Assembly (NCBI GenBank): GCA_963734595.1
Contig: CAVTHV010000016.1
Span: 1-64,000, forward strand
Length of the DNA: 64,000 nt
Source of the DNA: CAKKQX01 sp963734595
GTDB lineage: Bacteria > Pseudomonadota > Gammaproteobacteria > Burkholderiales > SG8-41
Direction: 5' to 3'
Shown: positions 47,563-57,030 of the stretch, piece after piece
How the letters are laid out: each line of letters opens with the position of its first letter
Position numbering within the stretch: the first letter of the stretch is position 1
Notes under the pieces: model-generated
What the model was told of the DNA's origin: nothing
Databases searched by the model: none
Seen by the model: the letters and a program-made list of their open reading frames with translations, nothing else
Program-made: the position numbers and the translations under genes

Positions 47563-48443
47563 GCTTTGATCCCGGCCTGGCGCATCGCCTCGCGCACCTG
47601 GTCGTGAAATCCCTCGGAAAGCGGCGTCAAAGGCAGCCGGATACCGCCCCCGATCAGACCCATCTGCTGCACGGCCCACTTTACCGGGATCGGGTTTGCT
47701 TCACAGAATAAATGACGGTGCAGGCCCAGCAGGCGGTTATTGCATTCGCGCGCCCTGGCAATGTCGCCGGCAAGCGCCGCCGCGCACATGTCATGCATCA
47801 GCCGCGGCGCGGCATTGGCGGTAACCGAGATCACGCCGTGACCACCCAGCAACATCAGCGCGAGCGCAGTGGCATCGTCGCCGCTGAACACGAGAAAATC
47901 GCCGGGCTTGCGGCGCAACAGGTCGGCGCCACGCTCCAGATTGGCCGTCGCATCCTTGATGCCGACGATGTTCGGGATCTGCGCCAGGCGCAGCACGGTA
48001 TCGTTCGAGATATCGGCGACGGTGCGGCCGGGCACGTTGTACAGAATCTGGGGGATATCGACGGCTTCGGCAATCGCCCTGAAATGGCGATACAAGCCTT
48101 CCTGGGTCGGCTTGTTGTAATACGGCACGACCGACAGGCTCATGTCGGCACCCGCGTCCTTGGCGAAGACCGAAAGCTCGATCGCCTCGCGGGTCGAGTT
48201 GGCGCCGGTGCCCGCGATGACGGGCACCCGCTTTGCCGCGTGCTCGACCGCGGTCTTGATCAGCAGGCGGTGTTCGTCAAAATCGACGGTCGGCGACTCG
48301 CCGGTGGTGCCGACGACCACGATGCCGTCGGTGCCCTGCTTGATGTGCCAATCGATCAGCTTGTGAAACGCATCGAAATCGAGAGCGCCATCTTCCAGCA
48401 TCGGCGTCACGATCGCGACCAAGCTGCCCTGGAGCATTGCCAT
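47559..48443 (-). CDS. dapA: 4-hydroxy-tetrahydrodipicolinate synthase DapA
   Basis: First committed enzyme of lysine and diaminopimelate synthesis, condensing pyruvate with aspartate semialdehyde. 294 residues. Motifs: VGTTGESPTVDFDEH near 45, the tyrosine in YNVPGRTVADI near 133 and the Schiff-base lysine in IVGIKDATANLERG near 161. Frame intact, normal length. First gene of the dapA-bamC-hydrolase group. Confidence 0.95.
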   Translation of the reverse strand: MAMLQGSLVAIVTPMLEDGALDFDAFHKLIDWHIKQGTDGIVVVGTTGESPTVDFDEHRLLIKTAVEHAAKRVPVIAGTGANSTREAIELSVFAKDAGADMSLSVVPYYNKPTQEGLYRHFRAIAEAVDIPQILYNVPGRTVADISNDTVLRLAQIPNIVGIKDATANLERGADLLRRKPGDFLVFSGDDATALALMLLGGHGVISVTANAAPRLMHDMCAAALAGDIARARECNNRLLGLHRHLFCEANPIPVKWAVQQMGLIGGGIRLPLTPLSEGFHDQVREAMRQAGIKA

Positions 48444-48608
48444 CTATGGAATTTCCCTTGAAAAATAGGGCAGTTACGCCCCTCAAAACGCGGTTATTTT
48501 ACCCTATTCGCCATGGCGCGGGATACCGATCAGACCCGACCGGAAGGAATTGGTTGCACCGCAGCCGGATTCCAGGGAATGGCCCCGGACGGGCGCTTCG
48601 CCGACGGG

Positions 48609-48812
48609 CTAGCTTTTCTGGGAGCGGTAGAACTGTTTCAGGAAAACTTCGGCGTCGACCGCCGACAAATCAGCCAGAAGCTTGCCGCAAACCTGCTTGA
48701 CCGGCTCGACCGCGGCGGCCACAAGCGGGTTCCAGCCCGCGCACAACACTTCCGCCCCGTAATCTTCGGGCTGCGGCAAGCCGGGTTGTGTATCGGGGGC
48801 GTCCATCATCAT
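48609..48812 (-). CDS. Small conserved-looking protein
   Basis: 67 residues: MMMDAPDTQPGLPQPEDYGA, then EVLCAGWNPLVAAAVEPVKQ, VCGKLLADLSAVDAEVFLKQ, FYRSQKS. Soluble with two cysteines. The regular amphipathic character and GAGAG before the ATG favour a real gene over chance; no family recognised. A plus-strand ORF over the same bases has no support. Confidence 0.5.
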   Translation of the reverse strand: MMMDAPDTQPGLPQPEDYGAEVLCAGWNPLVAAAVEPVKQVCGKLLADLSAVDAEVFLKQFYRSQKS

Positions 48813-48937
48813 CTCTCGCGTAACTCGAGTATAAGTCGCAACAGATTACAAAATCCTTACTGGAGCCTGTCTCAATGGGTAACGACCCACCGCGAAAAAG
48901 GTTGAATGCCGGATGTAACTTTTTTGCGCCACTCGGC

Positions 48938-49478
48938 TCATGGACCCGGATTGACCGCGCAGATACGCTGCACCCTCGCCGGCTTGGGCACGCTCACGAG
49001 CAAATCCTCATAGGCGACGACCGTGAGCCGGCCGCGCACGACCTCCAGCAGCTCGCCGGGTCGGAGCAGGAAATCAGGGTTGGCCGGACGGCCGTAACGC
49101 TCGTTGCCCGCCGCGAAAGTCTCGTAGATCAGCACCCCGCCGGGCGCGAGCGCCGCCAGCAGGTGCGGAAACAACGGGCGATGCAGGTAATTTGTAACGA
49201 TGATCCCGGCGAAGGTCCGGCCCGCATAAGGCCAGGGGGCGGATTCCAGGTCGGCACACCGTGCGGTGATCCCCGCTATCCCGGCCAGCCCTGCCAGCCC
49301 GGCTGGCGTCGCGGTCGACTGCCTCGACCGGATGGCCGCGGGCCGCGAAGTAGCGGGCGTGACGCCCTCCGCCCGTGGCGACGTCCAGCACGCCGCCCCC
49401 CGCGGGAACCAGTTCGGCCCAGCGGCACACCCAGGCGGATGGCACATCGGAATGAAGATGGGCGGGAGCGTCGGTCAT
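48938..49478 (-). CDS. Class I SAM-dependent methyltransferase (TehB-like), one frameshift
   Basis: About 179 residues after repair. The SAM loop is VLDVATGGGRHARYFAARGH, followed by EAVDRDAS (ribose-binding acidic residue). One inserted base around 49280-49311 then shifts the frame, and it continues ITARCADLESAPWPYAG and VTNYLHRPLFPHLLAALAPG. The layout resembles TehB/UbiG-like small-molecule methyltransferases; the substrate is unknown. The stretch at the break holds G/C-rich repeats (CCGGGCTGGCAGGGCTGGCC). Confidence 0.75.
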
Positions 49479-49509
49479 GGCCCGATTATATGCAAAGCGG
49501 GGAACAGCT

Positions 49510-49691
49510 AAAAAGCTATGGACACGAAGGACACAAAGGACACGACAGGAAGACGGCTAGAAAACGAACTCGCAGGAATACCTGATTCTGATCCTCGCAT
49601 CAGGTCATTTCCTTTGGAGTTTTCCTTCGCGTTACTTGCGTTCTGCGTTTTTCCTTCTTGTCCTTTGCGCCCTTTGCGTTCCGCTTTTGAC
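49510..49691. repeat. 9-mer inverted-repeat element E9
   Basis: Left arm GACACGAAGGACACAAAGGA at 49521-49540. Right arm at 49657-49680 has TTGTCCTTTGCGCCCTTTGC, then GTTCCGCTTTTGACTCAG, which reaches the stop codon of the homospermidine synthase gene. Same terminal CTTTTGAC as E1, E4 and E5. Confidence 0.7.
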
Positions 49692-51110
49692 TCAGACCAC
49701 CCGAAAGTTCTTGAACTGCCACGGATCGGCGGCATCGACGTCCTCCGGGAAAATCTTCCCGCGGTCCTTGAGCGGCGTCCAGTCCGAATAGACGCCGACC
49801 TGCCTGCCGAGATAGGGGCTGGCGAGTTCGAGCATGCGCTGGAAATCCATATCGTCGGGATCGAGAATGCCCGCCATCGGGTTTTCCATCGCCCACACCA
49901 CGCCCGCCATGACCCCGGCCGCGACCTGCAGGCTGGTGGCGTTGTTGAAGGGCGCGAGCTTGCGCGCTTCCTGTATCGAAACCCGCGAGCCGTACCAGTA
50001 GGCGCCCCTGGCATGCCCCATCAGCAGCGCGCCCAGCTCATCGGTGCCGTCGTGGATCTCGTCCATCAAAATGCGCTTCTTCTGCGGCAGCGCCCAGTTC
50101 TTGCCGGCGTACTCGTGCACCGACAGCACCGTGTCGTCGCAAGGGTGGTAAGCGTAGTGGCAGGTCGGACGATAGGCGACCTGGTCGCCGTCGCGCACCG
50201 TGTAGTAATCGGAAATCGAAATCGCCTCGCCGTGCGTGATGAGGAAGCCGTGGTAATGGCCTTCCAGCGGCGTCCATGACCGCACGCGCACCGAGGCGCC
50301 GGGCCGGCTCAGGTAGATGGCCGCATCGCAACCGTAATCGTGGCGCACGCCATCGGACGGGAAATGTTTTTCATGCGAACCCCAGCCCAGTTCGCAGGGC
50401 TGCGTGCCTTCGCCGACGAAGCCGTCCACCGACCAGGTGTTGACGAATTCGAAGCGCTGCTTGCCGGGGTTCGCGACCTGCGTGTCGCGCTCGGCGCAGT
50501 GAATCACTTTCACGCCGAGATCCATCGCGAGCTGCGCCCATTCCGCCCTGTTCCCGGGAATGGTGGTCTCGCCGCGGATGTCGCGCGCCAGATTGACGAG
50601 CGCCTGCTTGACCCAGTGCGAGATCAGGCCGGGATTGGCGCCGTGGGTCGGGATCACGGTCGGCCCGCCATTGGGATACTTCTTCCGCAGTTCGAGCACC
50701 GACTCGCGCAGGCCATAGTTGGAGCGGCGCGACGCGGACACGCTCTGATCGGTGTAGCCGCCGAGCCACGGCTCGATGCAGGTATCGAGGTAGATCGAGC
50801 CTTTGGCGTAGCAATACTCGATCAGCGCGACGCTGGAGACGTCTACGGAAAGATTGAGGAGGAAATCGCCTTTGCCGAGCAGCGGGTCGAGCAGCGCGCG
50901 GTAGTTGTCGCGCGTGAGCGGGCTGACAACGAACTTTATGCCGTATTGCTCGGCTTCGCGCTTGCCGCGCTCATCACCGGTGACGATGGTGATGCGTTCT
51001 TTCGGCATGTCGATGTGCCTGAGCAGCAGCGGAAGAGTTCCCTGCCCCACCGAGCCGAAGCCAACGAAGACCAGTCGTCCCTGATATTTAACGTGCTTTT
51101 TGTCTTCCAT
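49692..51110 (-). CDS. hss: Homospermidine synthase
   Basis: NAD-dependent enzyme that forms homospermidine from putrescine (or putrescine plus spermidine), a common polyamine in alpha- and betaproteobacteria. 472 residues. The N-terminal NAD-binding fold has VFVGFGSVGQGTLPLLLRH. Typical blocks are CIEPWLGGYTD, PTVIPTHGANPGLISHWVKQ, GWGSHEKHFP and EGHYHGFLITHGEAISISDY. Sequence character and length match the bacterial Hss group. Stands alone; element E9 abuts its 3' end. Confidence 0.93.
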   Translation of the reverse strand: MEDKKHVKYQGRLVFVGFGSVGQGTLPLLLRHIDMPKERITIVTGDERGKREAEQYGIKFVVSPLTRDNYRALLDPLLGKGDFLLNLSVDVSSVALIEYCYAKGSIYLDTCIEPWLGGYTDQSVSASRRSNYGLRESVLELRKKYPNGGPTVIPTHGANPGLISHWVKQALVNLARDIRGETTIPGNRAEWAQLAMDLGVKVIHCAERDTQVANPGKQRFEFVNTWSVDGFVGEGTQPCELGWGSHEKHFPSDGVRHDYGCDAAIYLSRPGASVRVRSWTPLEGHYHGFLITHGEAISISDYYTVRDGDQVAYRPTCHYAYHPCDDTVLSVHEYAGKNWALPQKKRILMDEIHDGTDELGALLMGHARGAYWYGSRVSIQEARKLAPFNNATSLQVAAGVMAGVVWAMENPMAGILDPDDMDFQRMLELASPYLGRQVGVYSDWTPLKDRGKIFPEDVDAADPWQFKNFRVV

Positions 51111-51621
51111 CTCATAAACTGGGCGTTGCTGTTTTCGGGAATCCCGAGTCTATCAATTTTCAGCCGGCAACGCACTCCGGACGTGCGGTGCCTGCGGACG
51201 ACGAATATCGAATTCAGTCGCGCGTCCCGCATATGCCAATGTTGTTTTTTGCGCGGCCATCGCGTGGCATCGGCGTTCGCCCGTTCCCGCAACCCGACCC
51301 CCACGAACGGGCACCGTGGCGCGTCACGCAGTTTCCGCCACCCTCTTGCTGAATTCGTGCCGGCCCGATGCCCGCTCTTAAATTACAGCCACGCCGATCC
51401 GCATCCACAACACGTTGTTTTTAAAATTATTATTACCCGGGACCTGCGCGGCTCGCGGCCCTGAATGAAAGCGTTTGCATCTTGACGCGAGTTTTACTAC
51501 CCTTGGTAACCCGAACGCGGGGCGGCAGGCAGGCCGGGATAAGCCCGGCCCATGTAAAATTCTTCGAACAAAAATAACAGCCTTCCGCGTTTACCCCGGG
51601 AACATACCAAAGGAGATGACA
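51111..51621. other. Divergent intergenic stretch
   Basis: About 510 bases between hss and the TTT receptor gene. No convincing gene in any frame. It must hold the two divergent promoters; I could not identify clear boxes or operators. Confidence 0.5.
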
Positions 51622-52584
51622 ATGAATGGAAACAAGCTCGGCATAAAAACCGCCTGCGTGCAGCTGTTCGCGCTCGCGGCGTTTTGCGGCGTGGCATTTA
51701 CCGCCGCGGCGCAGGAAAAATATCCAACCCGGCCGATCGAGTTCATCGTGCCGTGGGGTCCCGGCGGCGGCGCCGACCAGCTCGCGCGCAAGGCCGCGCC
51801 CCTCATGGAAAAGCAACTCGGGGTGTCGCTGCCGGTGATCAACGTCGCTGGCGCAACCGGCCAGTCCGGACTGAACAAAATGCTTGCCGCGTCCGCCGAC
51901 GGCTATTCGATCTCGGTGCTCATCGCCGATACGCTCGCCCTGCAGATGGAGGCCTCGACCAAATGGAAGATCGATGACATCGTGCCGGCGGCGATCATGA
52001 TCCGCCAGCCCTCGGCATTTTTCGTGGCGGAAAACAGCCCGCTGAAGACCTGGAAGGATGTCGAGGCGGAAGCCAAAAAGCGGCCGCTCAAGGTCGGCGT
52101 CACCGGTTTCGGCAGCGCCGACGACCTGCATGTGATCTATTTCAACGGCAAGGGTCTCAAGCTCATCTCGGTGCCGTTTCCCAAGCCGTCCGAGCGCTAC
52201 ACCGCGATTCTCGGCGGCCATGCCGATCTGCTCTATGAACAGCTCGGCGACGTAAAAAGCTTTCTCGATGGCAAACAGATGCGCCCGGTGCTGGTTTTCG
52301 CCGACCAGCGCTTCCCGGCGTTCAAGGACGTGCCCACCGGCAAGGAACTCGGATATTCGATCATCATCAACCAGTTCCGCGCGGTGGTCCTGAAAAAAGG
52401 CACCGACCCGCAACGGGTGAAGGCGGTCTCCGACGCGCTTGCCAAAGTCGCGGCCAGCGACGATTTCAAAGCGTATCTCAAGGACCAGTACGCGGATGAA
52501 AACAGCTACATCCCGGCTTCCGGAGCGGTCGCGTTCATGAAGCATGAGCTCGAGACCATGCAGAAGTACGCGCCGAAAAAATAG
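51622..52584 (+). CDS. tctC: TctC/Bug-family solute receptor of a tripartite tricarboxylate-type transporter
   Basis: Periplasmic receptor, 320 residues, signal peptide to about AAAQEK. The ATG at 51622 is chosen because AGGAG lies six bases upstream; the in-frame ATG at 51616 touches it. Mature motifs: FIVPWGPGGGADQLARKAAP (ligand loop), AGATGQSGLNKMLAASADGY, and the second lobe with YTAILGGHADLLYEQLGD. Linked to tctB and tctA, so the complete system is present. The ligand may be a carboxylate or sulfonate; see the downstream dehydrogenase and ligase. Confidence 0.9.
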   Translation: MNGNKLGIKTACVQLFALAAFCGVAFTAAAQEKYPTRPIEFIVPWGPGGGADQLARKAAPLMEKQLGVSLPVINVAGATGQSGLNKMLAASADGYSISVLIADTLALQMEASTKWKIDDIVPAAIMIRQPSAFFVAENSPLKTWKDVEAEAKKRPLKVGVTGFGSADDLHVIYFNGKGLKLISVPFPKPSERYTAILGGHADLLYEQLGDVKSFLDGKQMRPVLVFADQRFPAFKDVPTGKELGYSIIINQFRAVVLKKGTDPQRVKAVSDALAKVAASDDFKAYLKDQYADENSYIPASGAVAFMKHELETMQKYAPKK

Positions 52585-52671
52585 GCCGCACCGGAGCAAC
52601 GGCGGGCGCTGACGGCAGGCATTGCAAGCGCCGGCGCGCCCGCCGCAACTTTCCAGAGCCAGGAGTCCCCT

Positions 52672-53235
52672 TTGCTGAACCACATGCGCAGGAACGCGCC
52701 GTATCTCATCGTGCTCGCGATCGCAGGTTGCCTGTATTTTTTCGCCAACCAGATCGATTACGCCGCGCCGGGCGGCCGCATCGGCCCGGACTTCTGGCCG
52801 AAAGCCATACTGGTGCTCGCGATGGCGACGTGCGCTTACGAAATCATCAAAAACCTGTTTTTCACCAGGGCCGACCACGAAATCCCGGGCGTGCTGAAAA
52901 GCATCATCGAGGAAGCCCCGGCCGAGACCGAAGGCACTCCGCCGCAGGAGGAAAAGACCTACCCGCACCTGCTGCTGACCGGCATGGCAATGACCGTTGC
53001 CTACGTCGCGCTGATCGAAACGCTCGGTTTTTTTCTGTCCACCTTTCTCTATCTGGCGGGCTTCATGCTGGTCGGGCGCTACCGGCGCATCGGCGTCGCG
53101 CTCGCCACCAGCCTGATCGGCAGCCTCGTCTTCATGTTCGTGTTCATGAAGATCGTCTACGTATCGCTGCCGCTCGGCCACGAGCCTTTTGCGCAGGTGT
53201 CGTTTTTGCTGATGCGGCTGATGGGCATCAAATAG
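52672..53235 (+). CDS. tctB: TctB-like small membrane subunit
   Basis: 187-residue four-helix membrane protein of the tripartite tricarboxylate transporter. Helices are at about 10-28, 40-62, 105-125 and 140-170, with a hydrophilic loop between helices 2 and 3 (EEAPAETEGTPPQEEK). The start is a TTG at 52672, with AGGAG six bases before it; ATG 52684 is a less well placed alternative. Lies 87 bases after tctC and ten bases before tctA. Confidence 0.88.
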   Translation: MLNHMRRNAPYLIVLAIAGCLYFFANQIDYAAPGGRIGPDFWPKAILVLAMATCAYEIIKNLFFTRADHEIPGVLKSIIEEAPAETEGTPPQEEKTYPHLLLTGMAMTVAYVALIETLGFFLSTFLYLAGFMLVGRYRRIGVALATSLIGSLVFMFVFMKIVYVSLPLGHEPFAQVSFLLMRLMGIK

Positions 53236-53245
53236 GAAATCCAAC

Positions 53246-54766
53246 GTGTTCGATATCGCACAACAGTTTGCCGCCGGTTTCCTGACCGTATTCCAGCCGG
53301 TCAACCTGATCGCCCTGATCGTCGGCCTCGTCGCCGGCATGCTGGTCGCCGTGCTGCCCGGCCTCACGCTGGTGATGGGCGTGGTGCTCGCGCTGCCGTT
53401 CACTTACGGCATGTCGATCACGCCGTCGATCATCCTGCTCACCGCCATGTACATCTCCGGCACCTATGGCGGGGCGTTCACCTCCATCCTGTTCCGCATC
53501 CCGGGCGAGCCGCTCGACGTGCCGCTGCTGTGGGACGGTTATGCGATGGCGCACAAAGGGCAGCCCGCAAAAGCGCTGGGCTGGACGCTGTTCGCGGCGC
53601 TGACCGGCGGGTTGGTATCAACGGTCGCGGCGGTCGCGATGGCGCATTCATTCGCGGCGTTCGCGCTCAAGTTCGATTCGCCCGAGTACTTCGCGATCAT
53701 CATGTTCGGCCTCACCAGCGTGGTCGCGCTCGGCGGCGGATCGATGATCAACGCCTTCATCAGCCTGTTCCTGGGGTTGATGATCGCGTGCGTCGGCGTG
53801 GATGGCATTTACGGCGCCCAACGTTTCACGTTCGGCGTGCCGATGCTCATCGACGGCATCGAATACCTGACGGTCATGGTCGGCGCTTACGGTCTCGGCG
53901 AGGTGCTGGTGCGGCTCGAGCAGGGATTCCAGACGCCGCCGCTGGAGGCCGGCGGCAAGGTCGCCACCGAATTTCCGTCGCTGCGCGAAGTCTGGGAAAT
54001 CAAGCCGACGCTCGTGCGCAGCTCGATCCTCGGCATCCTGCTCGGCATCATCCCCGGCGCCGGCGCGACGATTGCGTCGTTTGTCGCTTACGGCACGGAA
54101 GCGCAATACTGCAAGCGCCGCAAGGACCTTGGCAGCGGCATCGCCGAAGGCATCGTCGCGCCGCAAACCGCATCCACCGCCACCGTCGCCGGCCATATGG
54201 TGCCGCTGCTGACGCTGGGGCTGCCCGGCAGCGGCGCAACCGCGGTCATACTCGGCGCCTTCCTGCTGCACGGCATGCAGCCGGGCCCGCAGGTGTTCAT
54301 GAACAATTCCGGGCTGGTCTACGCGATTTTCGCCTCGCTGTTCGTCGGCGTAATCGGCATGTGCCTGATGGGTTATTTCGCGATCAAAGCGCTGATCAAG
54401 GTGCTGTATCTGCCGGAGGCGGTCACCTCGGCTTTCGTGATGTTATTTTGTTTCATCGGCGCGTTTTCCGCGCGCAACAACGTGACCGACCTGTGGATGA
54501 TCGTGACTTTCGGCATCATCGGCTATCTGTTCGAGCGGTACAAGTTCCCGATCGCGCCCATGGTGCTCGGCTGCATCCTCGGCTCGGAGGCCGAAAGCTC
54601 ATTCATGACCAGCATGATCAGCTACCAGAACGACTGGACGGTGTTCTTTACCCGCCCGATCAGCGGCACGGTCATGGCGTTCGTGATCATCGCGCTCGTC
54701 TATCCGCTGCTCCGCCATGCCTGGCACCAGAACAAACTGCGCAAGACGCCGAAGGTCGCGACCTGA
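53246..54766 (+). CDS. tctA: TctA-like large membrane subunit
   Basis: 506-residue polytopic transporter subunit with about ten to twelve helices. Family motifs: VAVLPGLTLVMGVVLALPFT near 33, YISGTYGGAFTSILFRIPGE near 69 and the second-half repeat GIIPGAGATIASFVAYGTEA, then TLGLPGSGATAVILGAFLLH. The start is GTG at 53246, ten bases after tctB. Carries the substrate across the inner membrane with proton or sodium coupling. Frame intact. Confidence 0.94.
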   Translation: MFDIAQQFAAGFLTVFQPVNLIALIVGLVAGMLVAVLPGLTLVMGVVLALPFTYGMSITPSIILLTAMYISGTYGGAFTSILFRIPGEPLDVPLLWDGYAMAHKGQPAKALGWTLFAALTGGLVSTVAAVAMAHSFAAFALKFDSPEYFAIIMFGLTSVVALGGGSMINAFISLFLGLMIACVGVDGIYGAQRFTFGVPMLIDGIEYLTVMVGAYGLGEVLVRLEQGFQTPPLEAGGKVATEFPSLREVWEIKPTLVRSSILGILLGIIPGAGATIASFVAYGTEAQYCKRRKDLGSGIAEGIVAPQTASTATVAGHMVPLLTLGLPGSGATAVILGAFLLHGMQPGPQVFMNNSGLVYAIFASLFVGVIGMCLMGYFAIKALIKVLYLPEAVTSAFVMLFCFIGAFSARNNVTDLWMIVTFGIIGYLFERYKFPIAPMVLGCILGSEAESSFMTSMISYQNDWTVFFTRPISGTVMAFVIIALVYPLLRHAWHQNKLRKTPKVAT

Positions 54767-54793
54767 AGTTCGATCCATGGCATCCCCGCAGCC

Positions 54794-55214
54794 TCAACGG
54801 CGGCGGGCGCGCCACGAGCCGGAGTAGTTGCGCGGATGGCGAGTATGCGATGCGTGCGACCGGTGGCCGTGCGAATGATAGCCAAAGCCGAACCACGCGC
54901 CATAAGAGATGAACGGGTACATGACCGGAGGCGGCGCGACGTAGCCATAGCTGCGGTAGTCCTGGTACCAGGCTGGCGGCATGGGATATCCGGCCGGAAC
55001 GGCATTCTCCGCGACTGAAACCGGCTCGACGGACAACGGGCCAAGCGTCTTGAATTCGCCGTCATCGAGGCGCCAGATCGCTGCCCTCGGCAGGGAACGC
55101 GGAACCCGGCGAGCTCCCATGGTAATGACTTGGGCCGGTCTGGGAGACGGGCGTGGCGCAACCCGCCGCGACCACGGTCAGAGCGAACCAGCAGAGCCTC
55201 ACCGCAATTCGCAT
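54794..55214 (-). CDS. Small lipoprotein with aromatic/His-rich tail, one frameshift
   Basis: Unrecognised. ATG 55214 begins a lipoprotein signal, MRIAVRLCWFALTVVAAGC, with lipobox VAAGC. The mature part starts ATPVSQTGPSHYHGSSPG. One inserted base near 55070 shifts the frame into DDGEFKTLGPLSVEPVSVAE, then a Pro/Tyr-rich stretch (YPMPPAWYQDYRSYGYVAPP) and a His/Arg-rich end (GYHSHGHRSHASHTRHPRN). About 140 residues. It is transcribed against the transporter and dehydrogenase genes. Likely anchored in the outer membrane. Confidence 0.6.
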
Positions 55215-55398
55215 GGGATCCAATCTGTTTGCCGTCAACCGATTGTACTGCGTGATGATTAGAGTGCGCCAATCGTCTTGCGTTCACACCTGGGCCGTGG
55301 TTCCGGCTCGGCATATACCCGCTGCACGCGGTATCATTAAGGCTATTGAACGTCGTCGTTGCAAGACCCTGCACAGCTTAAGTATCAAGGACTTGGAT

Positions 55399-56834
55399 AT
55401 GGCCATTACAACGGAAACCACCCAGCAATCCGATGCCACGACGGAAATCGTGGCAACACTGATCAAGCGCGCGCGCGCCGCGCAAAAAATCTACGCGCGC
55501 TACACCCAGCAGCAGCTCGACGAAGTCGTGACCGCGGCCGGCTGGGCCATCATGAATCCGGAGCACAACCAGGACGCTGGCCGAACTCGCGGTGAAAGAC
55601 ACCGGGCTCGGCAACGCCGCCGACAAGATCGTGAAGAACCATCGCAAGACGCTGGGGCTGCTGCGCGATCTCAAGGGCGCGATCTCGACCGGCGTCATCG
55701 CCGAATATCCCGAAACGGGCATCACCGAAATCGCGCGGCCGGTCGGTGTGGTGGCGGCCGTGGTGCCCTCGACCAATCCCGGCGCGACCCCCGCCAACAA
55801 CATCATCAACGCGCTCAAATGCGGCAACGCGATCATCCTGTCGCCTTCGCCCAAGGGATACTCGACCTCGCGCCAGGCTGCTCGAATACATCCACGCCGA
55901 ACTGCAGCGCGTCGGCGCCCCGGTCGATCTCGTGCAGATGCTGCCGCATCCGGCAACCAAGGGGCTGTCCACCGAACTCATGAAGCAGGCCGATCTGGTG
56001 GTCGTCACCGGCTCGCAGAACAACGTGCGCGCCGCGTACTCGAGCGGCACGCCGGCGCTGGGCGTGGGCGCCGGCAACGTCGCGGTGATCGTCGACGATT
56101 CCGCCGACTGCGCGGACGCCGCCGGCAAGATCATGCGCTCCAAGATTTTCGACAACGCGACGAGCTGCTCCTCGGAAAACAGCGTCATCATCCATGCCAA
56201 GGTCTACGACGCGATGCTCGCGGCGCTGGCGAAGGAAGGCGGCGTGCTGCTCACGCCGGCGGAAAAAGCAGACATTGCAGAAAACGATGTTCCCCGGCGG
56301 CAGGCTGTCGCCGGCCGTCACCGCGCAATCGGTGATCCAGGATCTGCGCAGTGGCGGGACTGACGCGACCCGAACTCGTCAACGCCAAATGCCTGATGGT
56401 GGAAGAGACCGGCACCGGCAAGGATTACCCGTTCTCGGGCGAGAAGCTGTCGCCGGTGCTGACGGTCTACCGCGCCAAAGATTTCGACCACGGCGTTCAA
56501 CATCATGCGCGGCATCTACGATTACATGGGCGACGGCCACTCGTGCGGCATCTACACCGAGGACGAATCGCACATCCGGCGGCTCGGCCACGAGATGACG
56601 GTGTGCCGCGTGATCGTCAAGCAGGCGCACGCGATGGCCAACGGCGGCAGCTTCGACAACGGCCTGCCGTTCTCGCTGACCATGGGCTGCGGCACCTGGG
56701 GCGGCAACAGCTTCTCCGAAAATCTCAACTACAAAAACTTCATGAACATCACGCGCATCGTGCGCGTGATCCCGCCGCGCGAACCGACGCCGGATGACAT
56801 TTTCGGCGCCTATCGCAGCAAATACAAAATCTGA
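55399..56834 (+). CDS. Acylating aldehyde dehydrogenase, SauS-like (sulfoacetaldehyde) or EutE-like, five frameshifts
   Basis: CoA-acylating aldehyde dehydrogenase, about 476 residues when repaired. Blocks appear in order through the frames: MAITTETTQQSDATTEIVA; TLAELAVKDTGLGNAADKIV; GVVAAVVPSTNPGATPANNI; LLEYIHAELQRVG; GVGAGNVAVIVDD; the catalytic cysteine in FDNATSCSSENSVI; TMFPGGRLSPAVTAQSVIQD; GLTRPELVNAKCLMVEETG; and MRGIYDYMGDGHSCGIYTED. Breaks near 55572, 55875, 56282, 56350 and 56489 are each one inserted base. The acyl-CoA ligase gene downstream resembles the SauS-SauT pair of sulfoacetate degradation. Alternatives are acetaldehyde or succinate-semialdehyde dehydrogenase. Confidence 0.72.
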
Positions 56835-57020
56835 AAGCGGAGACACGAAGGACGCAAAGGACACGAAGGAAAAGATAAAGCTCAAATTAACAAAGAGATG
56901 GCATTAGACAACAGCGCTAGACGTATATGCAGTCCGTTGTTTTTATTAACTATTTATCTTCGTTGTCTTTGGCGTTCCTTCGTGTCCTTTGCGTCCTTCG
57001 CGTCAATGCTTTTTCTCTTG
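56835..57020. repeat. 9-mer inverted-repeat element E10
   Basis: Left arm GACACGAAGGACGCAAAGGA, then CACGAAGGA, at 56842-56870. Right arm at 56960-57016: CTTTGGCG, CCTTCGTGTCCTTTGCGTCC, then TTCGCGTCAATGCTTTTTC. It begins one base after the dehydrogenase stop and ends 14 bases before the ligase start, so it fills the whole space between the two partner genes. Confidence 0.75.
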
Positions 57021-57030
57021 AACAAAACAA

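Noticed and set aside
48513..48905. 130-codon plus-strand ORF
   Set aside because: No family resemblance; the opposite strand gives a more protein-like 67-residue product with a ribosome site.
51433..53403. 656-codon minus-strand ORF across the TctCB genes
   Set aside because: Antisense shadow with His/Arg-rich random composition; the plus strand encodes intact TctC and TctB.
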